Assembly: GCA_038503065.1 (NCBI GenBank)
Contig: JBCAMK010000019.1
Coordinates: forward strand, 1,364,001-1,428,000
Length of the DNA: 64,000 bases
Reading direction: 5' to 3'
Source of the DNA: Paragyromitra xinjiangensis
Taxonomy: Eukaryota > Ascomycota > Pezizomycetes > Pezizales > Discinaceae
How positions within the stretch are numbered: the stretch's first letter is position 1; each line of letters opens with the position of its first letter. The notes under the pieces were generated by a model, which was not told where the DNA came from, did no database searches, and saw nothing but the letters and a program-made list of their open reading frames with translations. Below, in pieces: positions 33,901 to 45,700 of this stretch. The translations under genes and the position numbers were made by a program.

Positions 33901-35532
33901 CCTAACCCTGTAAAAGACCCAAAGATCTATCCCCCATGCGAAGAAAACACCGGCAACAATACTACCTAGTGAACATTCCATCACTACACTCAGCGGAGTC
34001 CCTGTATCCCAGTATCAGTCTCCCACTAAAGCTGGACTAGTACGTCTCTCATCGACTGTACGAAGTCTAGAGATGACATAAAATGTAACATGGTAGTGAA
34101 GAAGTTCAGCGATACCCTACACATGTACCACGCTACTAACTAGCATGTCCATTAACCTCAGTATCCTCAGAGTGGGTGTTAGGTATTTAGTTCGACTAGT
34201 CTATTTGACCAAGAATGTATTCTTATAATGTAGCTATTCCTACCCACGACATCCTTATAGTAAGCTTCTACTGTACCAAACACTAACCGCCCGACCCAGA
34301 TAGTAAGCAGTAGCCCAACCGAGTAGTGGCTGTTCTACTCGTAGACTAAAAGGTGGTGTTGAGGCTAAAATTAGTATCGCAGTGAGAATAACTCCTCACG
34401 CTGTTGCAACCACGCGAGAAGCCATTCTTGCCGTAAGTACTAGTAGCTTTTGGTCCCGTTAACTTGGTAGTCCGACTCTGTCGTCCAGTCTACCCGGGTT
34501 TCTGCAGACGGGAAGGCGGGGTTGAAGTGTCACAGTGTGTCACTCGATTACCTGTCAAACGGAAGCAGGAACCTCGATCGCAGTTGTCTTGGATGGGAAA
34601 CGTAGGACCAACCTTAACCAGAACAGCTTACCTATACCAAACCGCTGTAACCTTACCCAAACACACAAATACATTCCATAAACCCGCATCTGATAACTAT
34701 TGAACAAACCGCTAGTCCATAGCATGAAACCAGACCTACAATCCATACACTACTCACTTACCAACAAACTTATCGATAACCCCAGGTTAAGCTCGGCTAC
34801 CCTGCGACGATCCAACTCCAACCCTACGTCCCCACACACTCGGATAACCGGGCCCAGCCGCCGCACAGACGGGTTGAATTACCGGTTGCGGCGAAAGGGT
34901 GTGTCAAGCTTACGATGAATGGGCAGAAATAGGGAAGGGATGCAGGGACGGACGGCATGTGTTCTCGAGAAACAAAGAGGTGTGGTGCTGGATTCGCTAA
35001 AGAAAGGTGCGGCTGGGAAGTGTTGTTTTCGGTGGTTGTCCTGTGCAACGGATGTAGGTACCCCGGCTTTGGCGATCGGGGGAGGTAAACAAGGAGTTTT
35101 GTTATATCGGTGGGGAGGGAGTGTTGAGTCTGTTCTTGAGTTGTCTATTGCTATTACTTCTATCACTAGAATACTGTTATTACTATCATTGCCAATATCT
35201 CTACTCCCTATCTCTACTCCCTATCTCTACTACCCTTCTCTACTCCTACTCCTACTACCCTCATCCCATTCTCGCCCTCTGTCTCACCAGTCTACTCAAT
35301 CTGAATCCCCAACCACTCTCCGCAGGAACAACGAAGCAAGGGGTACAGGTACACTCCCCACTCTAGAGCCCCCAAAGTACACCCTCCACGTATCTCCCCG
35401 CCAATAAGAAAACTGCGTGGCCGGGAGACATTGGACAACGAGTATCTAAATCCACGGGGTGGGTAAAAAAAAAAATTAGAAATTCCCCAGCATAACTAAA
35501 TAATTTTAAAAAAAAACCACCTCCCCCCCAAT
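30921..35532. other. Long intergenic region with a possible minus-strand gene relic
   Basis: No complete gene is supportable. On the minus strand between about 33290 and 31270 several frames look mildly coding, for example VFHLLDEVVPEGWIVMGLVL near 33.1-33.2 kb and EALEVMRRVMNGNRWEMAVG near 31.4 kb. I could not join them through plausible splice sites. This may be a decayed gene. The CT-rich stretch at 35.19-35.33 kb likely belongs to the promoter/leader of the following GH17 gene. Confidence 0.35.
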
Positions 35533-37570
35533 ATGCAGCGCTCCTTCTCCTTCCAGGCCCACGACGACGACCCTTCCTATCGACCTCTTCCCCTCCCCCA
35601 CGACTCTTCCTCTCCCCCTCGACCTCCGCTCCACAGCGCCCCAAGCGAGCCAGAGCGACAGCCATTAACGGGCCGAGAACCGCTCTACGACCCATACACG
35701 CACACCCGGCACCCCTCAACCAGCACCATCTCCTCCGTCTCCTCCGTCTCAATCCACGGTGGCCTCGCACCAAGCCCTCGTACGTTCCACGACATGTACG
35801 CCCCAGCGCGACCTCTCGCCTCTCTCCCCCGGAAGCCAATCGGCGTCTCCCCAAGTAAGCCCATCCCCCGTCCCCCACACCATCAAATCTAACCCAGTCA
35901 GACTACGACAGCGGTGTAGACTATTTCCCTCCCCCCCAACACTCATCCGACACCCTCTCCGCCTCCCCAATGTCACAACTCCACACCCCTCTCATCAACT
36001 CCTCTGCGCGCTTCGCAGACCCATTAACTCCAACCCCGCCTCCGCACAGAGACAACCGCTCTACCGACCGTGTCTACACCGACCCCGTAGGCGGCCATTA
36101 CACCGATAACCCGTATTCGCGGTACAGCACTACGTGGGATCCGCAGTTGAGCGCAAGACAGGTGCAGCCTTCGGCTGACGGGTTTGTGTTTTCCGACGAC
36201 GAGGACGAACGTCCTGTGAAGCCGGTTGTACCCGCGGTTGGCGTGGGAAGTGAGGGTGGGTCGTTGGTTATGAATGGTGAGTTTGGTTGTTTCCCTCGGT
36301 GAGGCGTCGCTGATGAGAGTAGAGAAAGCTATGCCGTCGGATTGGTTACAGAAACAGACGCATTCGAAGAAGAAGACGAGATGGATCATTGTGTTGGTGT
36401 TAATACTACTACTCGCCGTAGCAGGAGGAACCGCAGCTGGTGTCCTACTGTCGAAGAAGAAGGGAGGATCGACTGCGTCGGCTTCTGCTAGTACGAGTAC
36501 TACCGGTGGAGGAGGGGGATTAACGGAAAGCGAAGACATCAAAAAAAACGGGGATCTGAATAAAGATAGTCCAGAGATCAAAGCCCTCCTCGACAACCCA
36601 AACCTCCATAAAGTATTCCATGGAATCGACTACACCCCCATGAACTCTCAATACCCAGCCTGTAAGTCCCCCCTTCACACCCAATCACTCGCACTAACCC
36701 CCCGCACCCCAGGTCTCACCAACCCCCCAACCCAAAACAACGTAACCCGCGATATCGCCGTAATGTCCCTCCTAACCGACAAACTCCGTCTCTACGGCAC
36801 GGACTGCAACCAAACCGAACTAGTCCTGAACGCCATCACCGCCCTCGACATCCCGATGAAGATCTGGCTCGGAGTCTGGCTAGACTACAACACAACAACC
36901 AACACCCGGCAACTCACCAAACTCTACGACCTCCTCTCCACCTACCCCTCCGACCGCTTCGAAGGCGTCGCAGTCGGAAACGAGGTCCTCTTCCGTGAAG
37001 ACCTCAGCGAACAACAACTCTTCTCCATCATCGCAGACGTACGACATAACCTCTCCGCGCTATCCATCGACCTCCCCGTAGGCACCAGCGACCTGGGGAG
37101 CAACTGGAAGAGCTCCATGGTACCCTACGTCGACGTCTTAATGGCCAACGTGCATCCGTTCTTTGCCGGGGTGGTCGTGGAGAAGGCTGCGAATTGGACT
37201 TGGGACTTCTTCATGGATAACGACGTCGTGCTGACGCAGGGAGTGACGAATAAGCCGCGGGTTATGATCAGTGAGGTGGGATGGCCGAGTGCCGGTGGGA
37301 ATGACTCCGGGAGTGTGGCGGGGATCCCGGAGATGAATCGCTTTATGGAGGATTTCGTGTGTGAGCAGAATCGAAGGGGGACGGAGTATTTTTGGTAGGT
37401 TTTCCTTTCTGAAGTGGGTGGAGGAGGCTGACTGGTGTAGGTTTGAGGCGTTTGATGAGCCGTGGAAGGTCGTGTATAATACCCCGGGGAAGCAGTGGGA
37501 GGATAAGTGGGGGTTGATGGATGTGGATCGGAGGTTGAAGGATGGGGTGGTGGTTCCTACGTGTACGTGA
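35533..37570 (+). CDS. btgC: Membrane-anchored GH17 glucan endo-1,3-beta-glucosidase (BtgC-like)
   Basis: Exons: 35533-35854, 35902-36276, 36323-36661, 36713-37394 and 37441-37570, totalling 1848 nt and 615 residues. The first 250 residues are a disordered Pro/Ser-rich cytoplasmic segment ([19 protein letters not shown]). A Lys-rich edge and a hydrophobic span [16 protein letters not shown] (about 253-270) follow, then a Ser/Thr/Gly linker and a GH17 domain. VGNE (Glu about 436) fits the acid/base and ISEVGWPS (Glu about 533) the nucleophile. This type II layout matches Aspergillus BtgC, which acts on beta-1,3-glucan at the cell surface during wall remodelling. Branch sites TAACC and TGATG are visible. 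N-glycosylation sequons such as NQT and NWT occur in the domain. The protein ends shortly after the [10 protein letters not shown] block. Confidence 0.92.
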
Positions 37571-37717
37571 TGGGTTGTGGGGTAGGGGGTTGTGGGGGCT
37601 GTGGTAGGGGGGTTTTTTTTGTGGGTTGGGTGTTTTTTTGGTTTTTGTTTGGGTGCATGGATGGATGCGGTACGCTTTTTTATGTTTTATGGTTATTATA
37701 TTTTTATGGTTTGCGGT

Positions 37718-37758
37718 GGGGGATGATGGGGGATGGGGGATGGGGGATGGGGGATGGG
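37718..37758 (+). repeat. GGGGGAT tandem repeat, five copies, in the GH17 3' region
   Basis: GGGGGAT occurs at 37718, 37728, 37735, 37742 and 37749; after the first spacer they are perfect head-to-tail copies ending GGG. It is 150 bp past the stop codon and could form G-quadruplexes in DNA or in the 3' UTR. Confidence 0.85.
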
Positions 37759-40700
37759 ACAGAATGGAACGGATGATGGGATGAGTTTATGAAAGATGGA
37801 AAAAACGGAGGTTGTGGGATTACGGACAGTGTATATTGTATGTTTAAATGTAATTAGTTGCATCAAAAAATCTAGAGTAAAGATATTAAAGATGTTAACT
37901 GCTACGGTTCGGCATGTTAGTGGACATTACATGTAGTTATGATTATTAAGATATGGATGCAACGACAGCAGCTTCGGTACTAGAAATAGGTGTAGCAGCT
38001 GTAGAGGATGGATTGGTTGGCTGGGACGTACTCTATATCCAGATAGACGTTACATGCTGAGCCTATACCACCGAAGCTTACTACTAACCAACCATGGCGC
38101 TACTCGATACCACAGCCATAGACGAATACCTCCTATGACCCTCCGGCTTACAGTCTCGATCTCTTCGAGTACTAAACTAACGAGACTAGACACAGTGCGG
38201 CTACTAATGTCGAATAGACGTCGTATACCAGTAAGCTGTATCTACAAATAATACCACCAAATAGCTATCCCCGAGAACGCCATAGTAACGAAACTGCATG
38301 CCACCAAACATCCAGTTGTGCCATCCGATGGCGCCAAGCTGGTCCGCGGACGGCCACTATCGGACTTGGCGGTTCGTCTATCGGGGACTGTCAAGTTGAC
38401 GCCAAGCTTACTGTGAAATTGGAAAACTGTCAAGAGGGATCGATAGTCGGATTTAACATGCATGGCTGGTGGACTGAGGTAAAGTTGACTAAAATGTTAA
38501 AGGCTGGGCTGAAAAGAAAACTCTATATAAGAGGGCTGTTGAGATAGCTTCGCCTGAGAGATTTGGACGAGTAGTTTATCGGTGGATACTATTTATGGTG
38601 TACTAAATGGGTAAACCCCGATCTGCTACCGGCGGTGGAATAGCAACTTTCAGAACTTACGTAATTATACAGTAAAGATTCGGTTGTGACGGTTAGACGG
38701 ACTGGGTACGCGTCATAGAACAATTAAACGTCTCAATTAGTGCGATAACTTGGGGGGTAGTTACAATATATAAGTACTGTAATTTAGTGTGCTTATATAT
38801 ACTGATATCTTACTATTAGTGGATTAGGTCTTGGTCTATTTGTGCTTTAGTAAAGATTGGCCGAGAAGCAGTTTTTGCTGCTGCTGTATACGTGTTTTCT
38901 CGGGTGGTAGACCCTCGCTATGAGAATATGCTCAGGATCGGTAATTAGTCATGGAATATTCTAATATACAATATTCTTATAATGCGAGTGTAATGTAGAA
39001 TTGATTTGAATAGCGATTAGTAGCCAACATGAGCACTCAATGATATTCTAAAAACTACTGAGTGTCTGTTACAGACGGATGCCCCAGAAACTACATCAGA
39101 GCGTTTCCAAAGATTGCATATAAGTGTTGCGATAATACCGAACTATGCAGGCAGGAATACGGTACTAAGACTCTGGCACAACGATTAACAACTACAAACT
39201 ATATCATAACCCAGAGGAAGTTATATCAAAACTTTGCAAGCCCCAAGTCCTAACGAGCCTTTCATCCAGTACAAACCAGACTTAGGTCATCCCGTTCTCT
39301 AGTTAGTGTAACAAATTTTAGTCCCTTGATAAGACTAACACTTTTGTTATTATTTTCCGTGCCATCCAAACTTTCCTCAGAGGTCAACTCCTAATGATTC
39401 TGAAGTAATGATGCCTCTTTCGAGCATATTATCTCTATTCCCTAAATGAGGTTAGTGGCGATACCCTATTGCTACAACAATCATACTAGAAGGCGCTGCA
39501 AACTACCCCCGCCTGGAAATATAGTATCCGGATCCACGCTACTCGCCGTCCTTAGCCTTCAGCATCCCGATAGTTTCCGCGGTTGGCACTGAGATACAAT
39601 ACCTAACCGTGTGTTTATCACCACATACTAACAAGTTTGGTTAGTAGGTCACTAAACGGCAGAAGGGCAATCTTTAATAAGTTTACCTGAGGTAGGCGTA
39701 CCTTTTAAAACTGTATCTCACATGGAACACCCAGGAGTATAGAAATTAACCAATTAAAGCCCCGCGCAAAAGGCATCGGGGTCTACGACAGCCCCCGGTA
39801 ACCTATCCGCCATAACTAGCAAAGCCAAAGCGAAATTTCAGTCTAAAAGGAGTTCGGCACCGGGCAACTCGTTCTACCGGGCAGATAGTGTAGGGGCGTG
39901 CACAGGATGTAAGATACTGTAGCGGGCGCTAAGATTAGTACAAGCACCTCTACTGATACTGTACTGTCCATAGTACAGCGCGATCTGACGCTCTGGATCC
40001 AACGGACAAGAGAACCTAACACCGACTCTCCCGTAACAGTACAAATACCGATCTCAATAAAATCCGGAATTTCAACCTTGCTAGCAGATGAAAATGTATA
40101 TTTGGACTATGGTGCAAGAATACCTGATACTGACCGAATATACTTTCTGAAGTACAGTATAGATGACGTACTAACCTCACACAATGGTACAAGAGCATTG
40201 TGTAAACAACAAAAACACAGCGAGACTGTAAACTAATCCTGTGATAAGTATATAGGTAAACTGAGTACTAGACATTAAAAATCTGATAAGGTAATAAATT
40301 AAGTACTATACATGCACTGTTAGTGGGATACTCACACGCTAAATACATATAGTATTGGCGCAGCAGATCTATGTTTCCACTGAACTAGCGTGCGCGTGGA
40401 AATTTTGTCCCTATTCAAAGACGTATATACTACTCGGCATGATATAAAAGTATTACTATAGTAGAGAGCCGAACCCCCGGTCGATCGGTGGGAATCTGTA
40501 AGTACTAGAACACTAGGCCACCAAGTGATTGATAAGATGGTATCTTTTTATGCAATTTCGAGGGTGTCTCCCTGCCAGTGGTCTATTAATTCCTTCTAAG
40601 CCCTGACCTTGCACAACAAAGTTGTGTATTACAAAAAATTGCTTGTTCTTTAGTACATAATGTAGGTAGTAGAAGTCCTAATATGCGATAAAAATCTATA

Positions 40701-41151
40701 TCAGATCTACACTAGAGTCGAGTCGATCAATTAAACCTCCTCCGCTCCTCGATCCCAATATTTTACAACAAAATAATTTTCATTATGCACGAGTGATATT
40801 TCGTGACATTAATTTCAGAATAATAACAATAATACTAATCCCATTTTATTTGTCTCAAGCAACCCGCCTTCGCTAAAAGCAATAAAATACAACTATTTTG
40901 TCATATATCATCTCCAAGGCTACCAACAGATAAGTATCGCGGACCAACCACCACTTGATCGGGTTAGGGTTGCAACAAGTCGACACTAAACCAAAAAAGG
41001 TGGAATATTAGGCAACACTCAAAGTAGCTGCGCACATTACCTCCGCCATAACCCAGAAGCGACGCACAGCAAACTCAATTCTCACGCATCCCCCTCCATA
41101 GCCAGACTTATTCCTACCCAGTCCTAAGGACTTGTATGCCCCAAACCCGCA
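37759..41151. other. AT-rich intergenic region, no supportable gene
   Basis: About 3.4 kb of AT-rich sequence with many stops in all frames. The short ORFs (38054-38251 plus, 38242-38463 minus, 39062-39253 plus, 40016-40198 minus) show no motif. It could be repeat-derived DNA that has decayed. The F-box/ankyrin gene promoter lies at its right end. Confidence 0.45.
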
Positions 41152-42723
41152 ATGTCCTTGCTCAACCTCCCAAACGAGCTCCTTCTCCAGGTTGCCAAGG
41201 ACTTCGGACCTAGAGATCTCCTCCATCTCATTCAAACGGATCGCATCTTCGCTAGCCTCCTCCTACCCCTTCTTCATAAGCTTGCGCTTTTAGATAAAGA
41301 TGACATGCCCGCGCTCTTTTGGGCAGTGCGTAGGGATTATGAGTCGTTGGTCATACTTCTTTTAGAAAAGGGTGTTAATCCTATGGAGGTTGACAACCGG
41401 TATGCAGATGGAATGACGGCTCTTCACCTCGCAGTAATATACGGGCGTCCTGGGATAGCCAGAATTCTTGTGAAAGCTGGCGCAGACATCGAGGCCCATG
41501 ACGACCCGCTATCTGTCATGACGCCACTCCGCGAAGCAACACACCGACAAAGAATGGATATGATGAAGTTATTGCGTGAGCTAGGGGCAGATGTGAATTC
41601 CAGAGATAGTGACGGCCTCACAATCTTTCATGAAGCAGCAAATTACAAAAGATACACTGTGATGCGGACATTGTTTGAGCTAGGGGCGGATATCGATCCC
41701 AAGAATAATGATGGTCTCACACCGTTTCAAGAAGCAGCGATTGGTCAGCGGGTCAGCACCATGCGATTATTGTATGAGCTAGGGGTGGACATTGATTCCA
41801 AGGATAGTGACGGCCTCACGCCATTTCACGAAGCAGCAAATAACCAAAGAACTAAAACGATGCGACTGTTATGCGAGCTAGGAGCGAACATTAATTCCAA
41901 GAATAATGCTGGTCTCACGCCATTTCACGAAGCAGCAAGCCGCGAAGAAATCCAAACAATGAAACTATTGTATGAACTAGGAGCGAAGGTCGACTCCAAT
42001 GATGATAACGGCCTCACGCCATTTCATGAAGCAACAATCCACGAAAGGGTTCCGACGATGCGACTATTGCGTGAGCTACAAGCAGATATCGATCCCAAGA
42101 GTAACGCCGGTTTCACACCGTTTCGCCAAGCAGCAAATCGCGGAAACACCGGCATGATGAAGTTATTGCATGAGTTAAAGGCGGATGCCGATTCCAAGGA
42201 TAACGACGGTCTCACTGCGCTTCAACAAGCCTGTCGTGCCAACGGATACAGATATGGAGACACTGAGCTGATGGGGCTCTTGTTAGAACTAGGAGCTGAT
42301 ATCAACACCCAAGCCGGAGAAATAGGGAAAACGGCACTCCACTTCGCTGTGGATCAACCTGGATATGGAGGGACCAAGGAAATATTGGAATTCCTGCTAG
42401 AGCGAGGGGCGGACTCTACTCTACTGGTCTCTGTTACTGGAGACACGGTCCTTCATCTCGCAGTTCGGAACCTAAACCAGTGGGACATTGAAGCATGTAT
42501 TGAGGTTCTTCTCCAACATCCAATCAACATCAATGCCAAAAACAAGGCAGGAAAGACGGCTCTTCATCTTGCTGCAGTGCGAACCATTGCGGTGATCAAG
42601 TTGCTTTTGGAACATGGGGCAGACAGTGAGATTAGAGATTATGACGGGAAAACGGTACTTGACCTCGTCGCACCGGAGAAGAAGCAAAGGGCAGAAGCAC
42701 TTCTTTCAGGCAATATACTGTAG
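41152..42723 (+). CDS. F-box and ankyrin-repeat protein, 523 residues, single exon
   Basis: The N-terminus LNLPNELLLQVAKDFGPRDL (residues 4-23) followed by IQTDRIFASLLLPLLHKLAL fits an F-box-like domain. From about residue 55 the protein is made of ankyrin repeats, with TALHLAVIYGRPGIARILV early and KTALHLAAVRTIAVIKLLLE late. Seven central units (about residues 155-370) are 33 residues long and nearly alike, of the form DGLTPFHEAA...MRLLYELGADIDSK, and their DNA is also very similar. F-box proteins are usually substrate adaptors of SCF ubiquitin ligases; ankyrin repeats bind the client. Which client is unknown. No intron, signal peptide or membrane span is seen. The start ATG is the only one before the F-box. 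Confidence 0.88.
   Translation: MSLLNLPNELLLQVAKDFGPRDLLHLIQTDRIFASLLLPLLHKLALLDKDDMPALFWAVRRDYESLVILLLEKGVNPMEVDNRYADGMTALHLAVIYGRPGIARILVKAGADIEAHDDPLSVMTPLREATHRQRMDMMKLLRELGADVNSRDSDGLTIFHEAANYKRYTVMRTLFELGADIDPKNNDGLTPFQEAAIGQRVSTMRLLYELGVDIDSKDSDGLTPFHEAANNQRTKTMRLLCELGANINSKNNAGLTPFHEAASREEIQTMKLLYELGAKVDSNDDNGLTPFHEATIHERVPTMRLLRELQADIDPKSNAGFTPFRQAANRGNTGMMKLLHELKADADSKDNDGLTALQQACRANGYRYGDTELMGLLLELGADINTQAGEIGKTALHFAVDQPGYGGTKEILEFLLERGADSTLLVSVTGDTVLHLAVRNLNQWDIEACIEVLLQHPININAKNKAGKTALHLAAVRTIAVIKLLLEHGADSEIRDYDGKTVLDLVAPEKKQRAEALLSGNIL
41590..42210 (+). repeat. Near-identical 99-bp coding repeats in the ankyrin gene
   Basis: Units of about 99 bp recur, each containing a GGNCTCACNCCNTTTCACGA-like block followed by GAAGCAGCAA and later GAGCTAGGNGCG. 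Their DNA similarity exceeds what protein constraint would require, indicating recent tandem amplification or gene conversion. Confidence 0.75.
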
Positions 42724-45700
42724 CTAGTGATTCGGGGCAAACGTAGCCTCATAGGGCAGGCAGGAAGATTGTGAGGATGCGGCCTTACCGCTAATTATAA
42801 CGTCGAGCGGTTGCAACGGCTGTGCATATTTTCGGGTATCTTATGCGCGAGTTTTTTCCTTAATTGTAGATCTAGTCTCTCTTTAAAGCAAAACCAGATT
42901 TTTAAACCATCATACACCACTACATAGCTTATAATTATATATATTTACTAAACATAGACAAAAATATCATCTTAGAGTATTAGCTATTTCCACAGGAACA
43001 TACAGAACATTTCTAATCTTCCTGTATACTACCAACCGCAGAATACAGGGGTTTGGCTCATATCAACGTCGTGGCAAATCCACAAAAAACCAGTGAACTT
43101 TATACCCGCATGAAAACCAGTCCCGTACAGAACCGCGCTCTCATAGTATAAAATATTATAAAAATAAATACGCAAAAAAAAAAGAAATAGAAGCAGCATC
43201 CACGAGAAAGAACAGGACTAAAATTTAAACACAGTATCTCACTCGACCAACTTCTAAGTAGATATATTGGAGATAAAAGGTAGCCAGAGCTCGTTTTTAA
43301 GATTTTCGAATTTTAGGTTCGTCACGGGTGTGCAGGAGCCTTGGGCGTACACAGTTAGCTAAAAGACTAGGGAATTTGAAAATCCCAAGGACGTCAAGTG
43401 AGGTCTTTGTAAAGATCAATTTCTGGCACCTTCCATTATACGTATACCACTGGAATTGGTGCCGCCACCTACTAACACATGTCAACCACGAGCATACCTG
43501 TATAAACCACTATTGGAGCGAAGGGACTGGATAGTGTTGAAGCAGATAGTGGTAAACGTAGATCAATGACGCAAAATCATAGGTTTTTTTTTCCTTTTTT
43601 GTGAATAGAAAGGTGATGGTGCGTGCAGTACAATATTCTATTAAGCTCAGTCCGAGCCTTCGACACCGACATGTTTTCCCTATATCCTGTATCGTAGTGA
43701 CCCTCGGACATGACACTCTCCTTTGTATCATACTATCGCAAAACAAGAATTGTATAGATTTACAGTTTTATATTGTATAAGGGCCCGATGGCCTCTAATA
43801 TACAGACTTAATTAACGCTCTCTATAGTATACCAGGCTGTGTATAGAGAAAGACTCTGCCTCCCCCTTCACTGCACCGTACCAGTGGATTTTCCACTATC
43901 TATACAAAATTACTACCAGTAGTTACACGAACCGCCCACATATCTAATTAATCATCCACCACCAATTATCTTAAACCACTATGAAAGGGTTAGATACGTA
44001 AATAAATTACTACTACCACTAACCACTATGAAAATGTTATGTTTTATGTTGCGTTCGTGTTTCGTTATGTTTTTATCGTCATAACCCATAGGGTTGGATA
44101 CGTAAATGAACTACTACTACTACTACTACTACTACTAACCACTATGAAAATGCGTAAATGAAATATCTATCTATCTATCTATCTAACCACTATGAAAAAT
44201 GTTTATCACTAGCGAGTGAGTACCTATGAAACAAATACCGCAGCCCATGATGTAGACCGACAAAGGTGCATAGCGACTAGTTTACCTCAATATCCACCCA
44301 ACCCCTTAACAGAAGCCCTACGAGGTATGCAATATTAACCCTTAGTTTGATCTATCCTACAAACCCAAAGTCGTTGTTAGCTGAGTTTCCTTCACGAAAC
44401 GTCACTCGCCACACCTACCGCGTCACGTGTGTAAGTTATCCACCAGGTTACGGTCGTGAAGATTGTGATATAACCAAGGATCATTAAAGTTCCCCAGTTG
44501 TTACTTAGGTAAAGGCATGATGAGCCCACAAATAGCAAAAACCTGGCCGCTAGCTATTGAGGCCTTAACCATGTACTTTTCCAATTCAAAGCATCCTACC
44601 TCGAAAACTCAAACCCACGATGATTAATAATCCCAAAACTATTTAGTAGCCCGAACGATGGATTACAAAACCCCCGTCCAACCCTATGGCCCCGGACTAG
44701 CGATTAAGGGTAATTGCAATGTTAGGCTTTCTTAAATCCAACCTCCAACCGCACCTCCTTCTGATCGTCCACGGACAAGCCAAAAAAAGGCTACTAAAGG
44801 CCGACTATTAACAGAACTACCCCTCTACAATGCAAACACCCTAGCAGTTTCTAAAGAGCTCATACAAGTCTGGTATGATCTCGCTTAGGTTTTATGGGCT
44901 CGAGCCCGTTCAAACAGGCTCGTGGACACCGCCAACATTATTCACTGGTCGCAAAGCAGTCAATCGGAAGGCGATAAAACTGTCTGAGAGTCAGAATCAA
45001 AAGGTATATCCCTTACCCTATTAGTAGCGATGACTTTATGATCACTACGGTCCTCGAGTGATAAATGATGCATGCTTGGGATTTATCATGTCTAAACAAT
45101 GATAAAACTTGCAACGTGGAGGAATTCTATTCCGCTCTTGAAATATGATCCTTCTGCGCGTAAGGGCTTAAAACTTGGCATGTCTTACTGAGGGAAATAA
45201 GCATACATAAGCTGCATATGTAGGTCTAGGCATGAGCAAGGCCATCTCTACGCGTGAACGACGTTGCATGCTTTCATTAATTCACTTAAGTATCGTTTGA
45301 TACGCAACATGGTAGAGTCCGACGCTCCGACATTGAATATCGTACGGTAAGGAAATTAACACAAAGTTAGATACCGTGCACATGTGAATGGGTATATGTC
45401 GGGCGAAATCGTAGACCGAACAGTTTAGTCCGATATCTCCATCTAGGTTAGTGCTTGTTGCTCCAAGAGAAATGTATCTCGTTCCCATAAACTCCAGATC
45501 TGTGGGTCTATTCCCGTGATATCAACAGATACTAGCAGTTAGTTATACGAACAGTTTGTGTCCCCCGACAAGCTCATGAAATTGATCCCAAGGATGCAAC
45601 CCTGTCAGCCTTCTACTTGCTTCACTAAAGTCCTCACTACTCATCCATCTACTCATCCTACTAATCATATCGTTCTCTTCCGCTGGAAACATTCGAGAAG

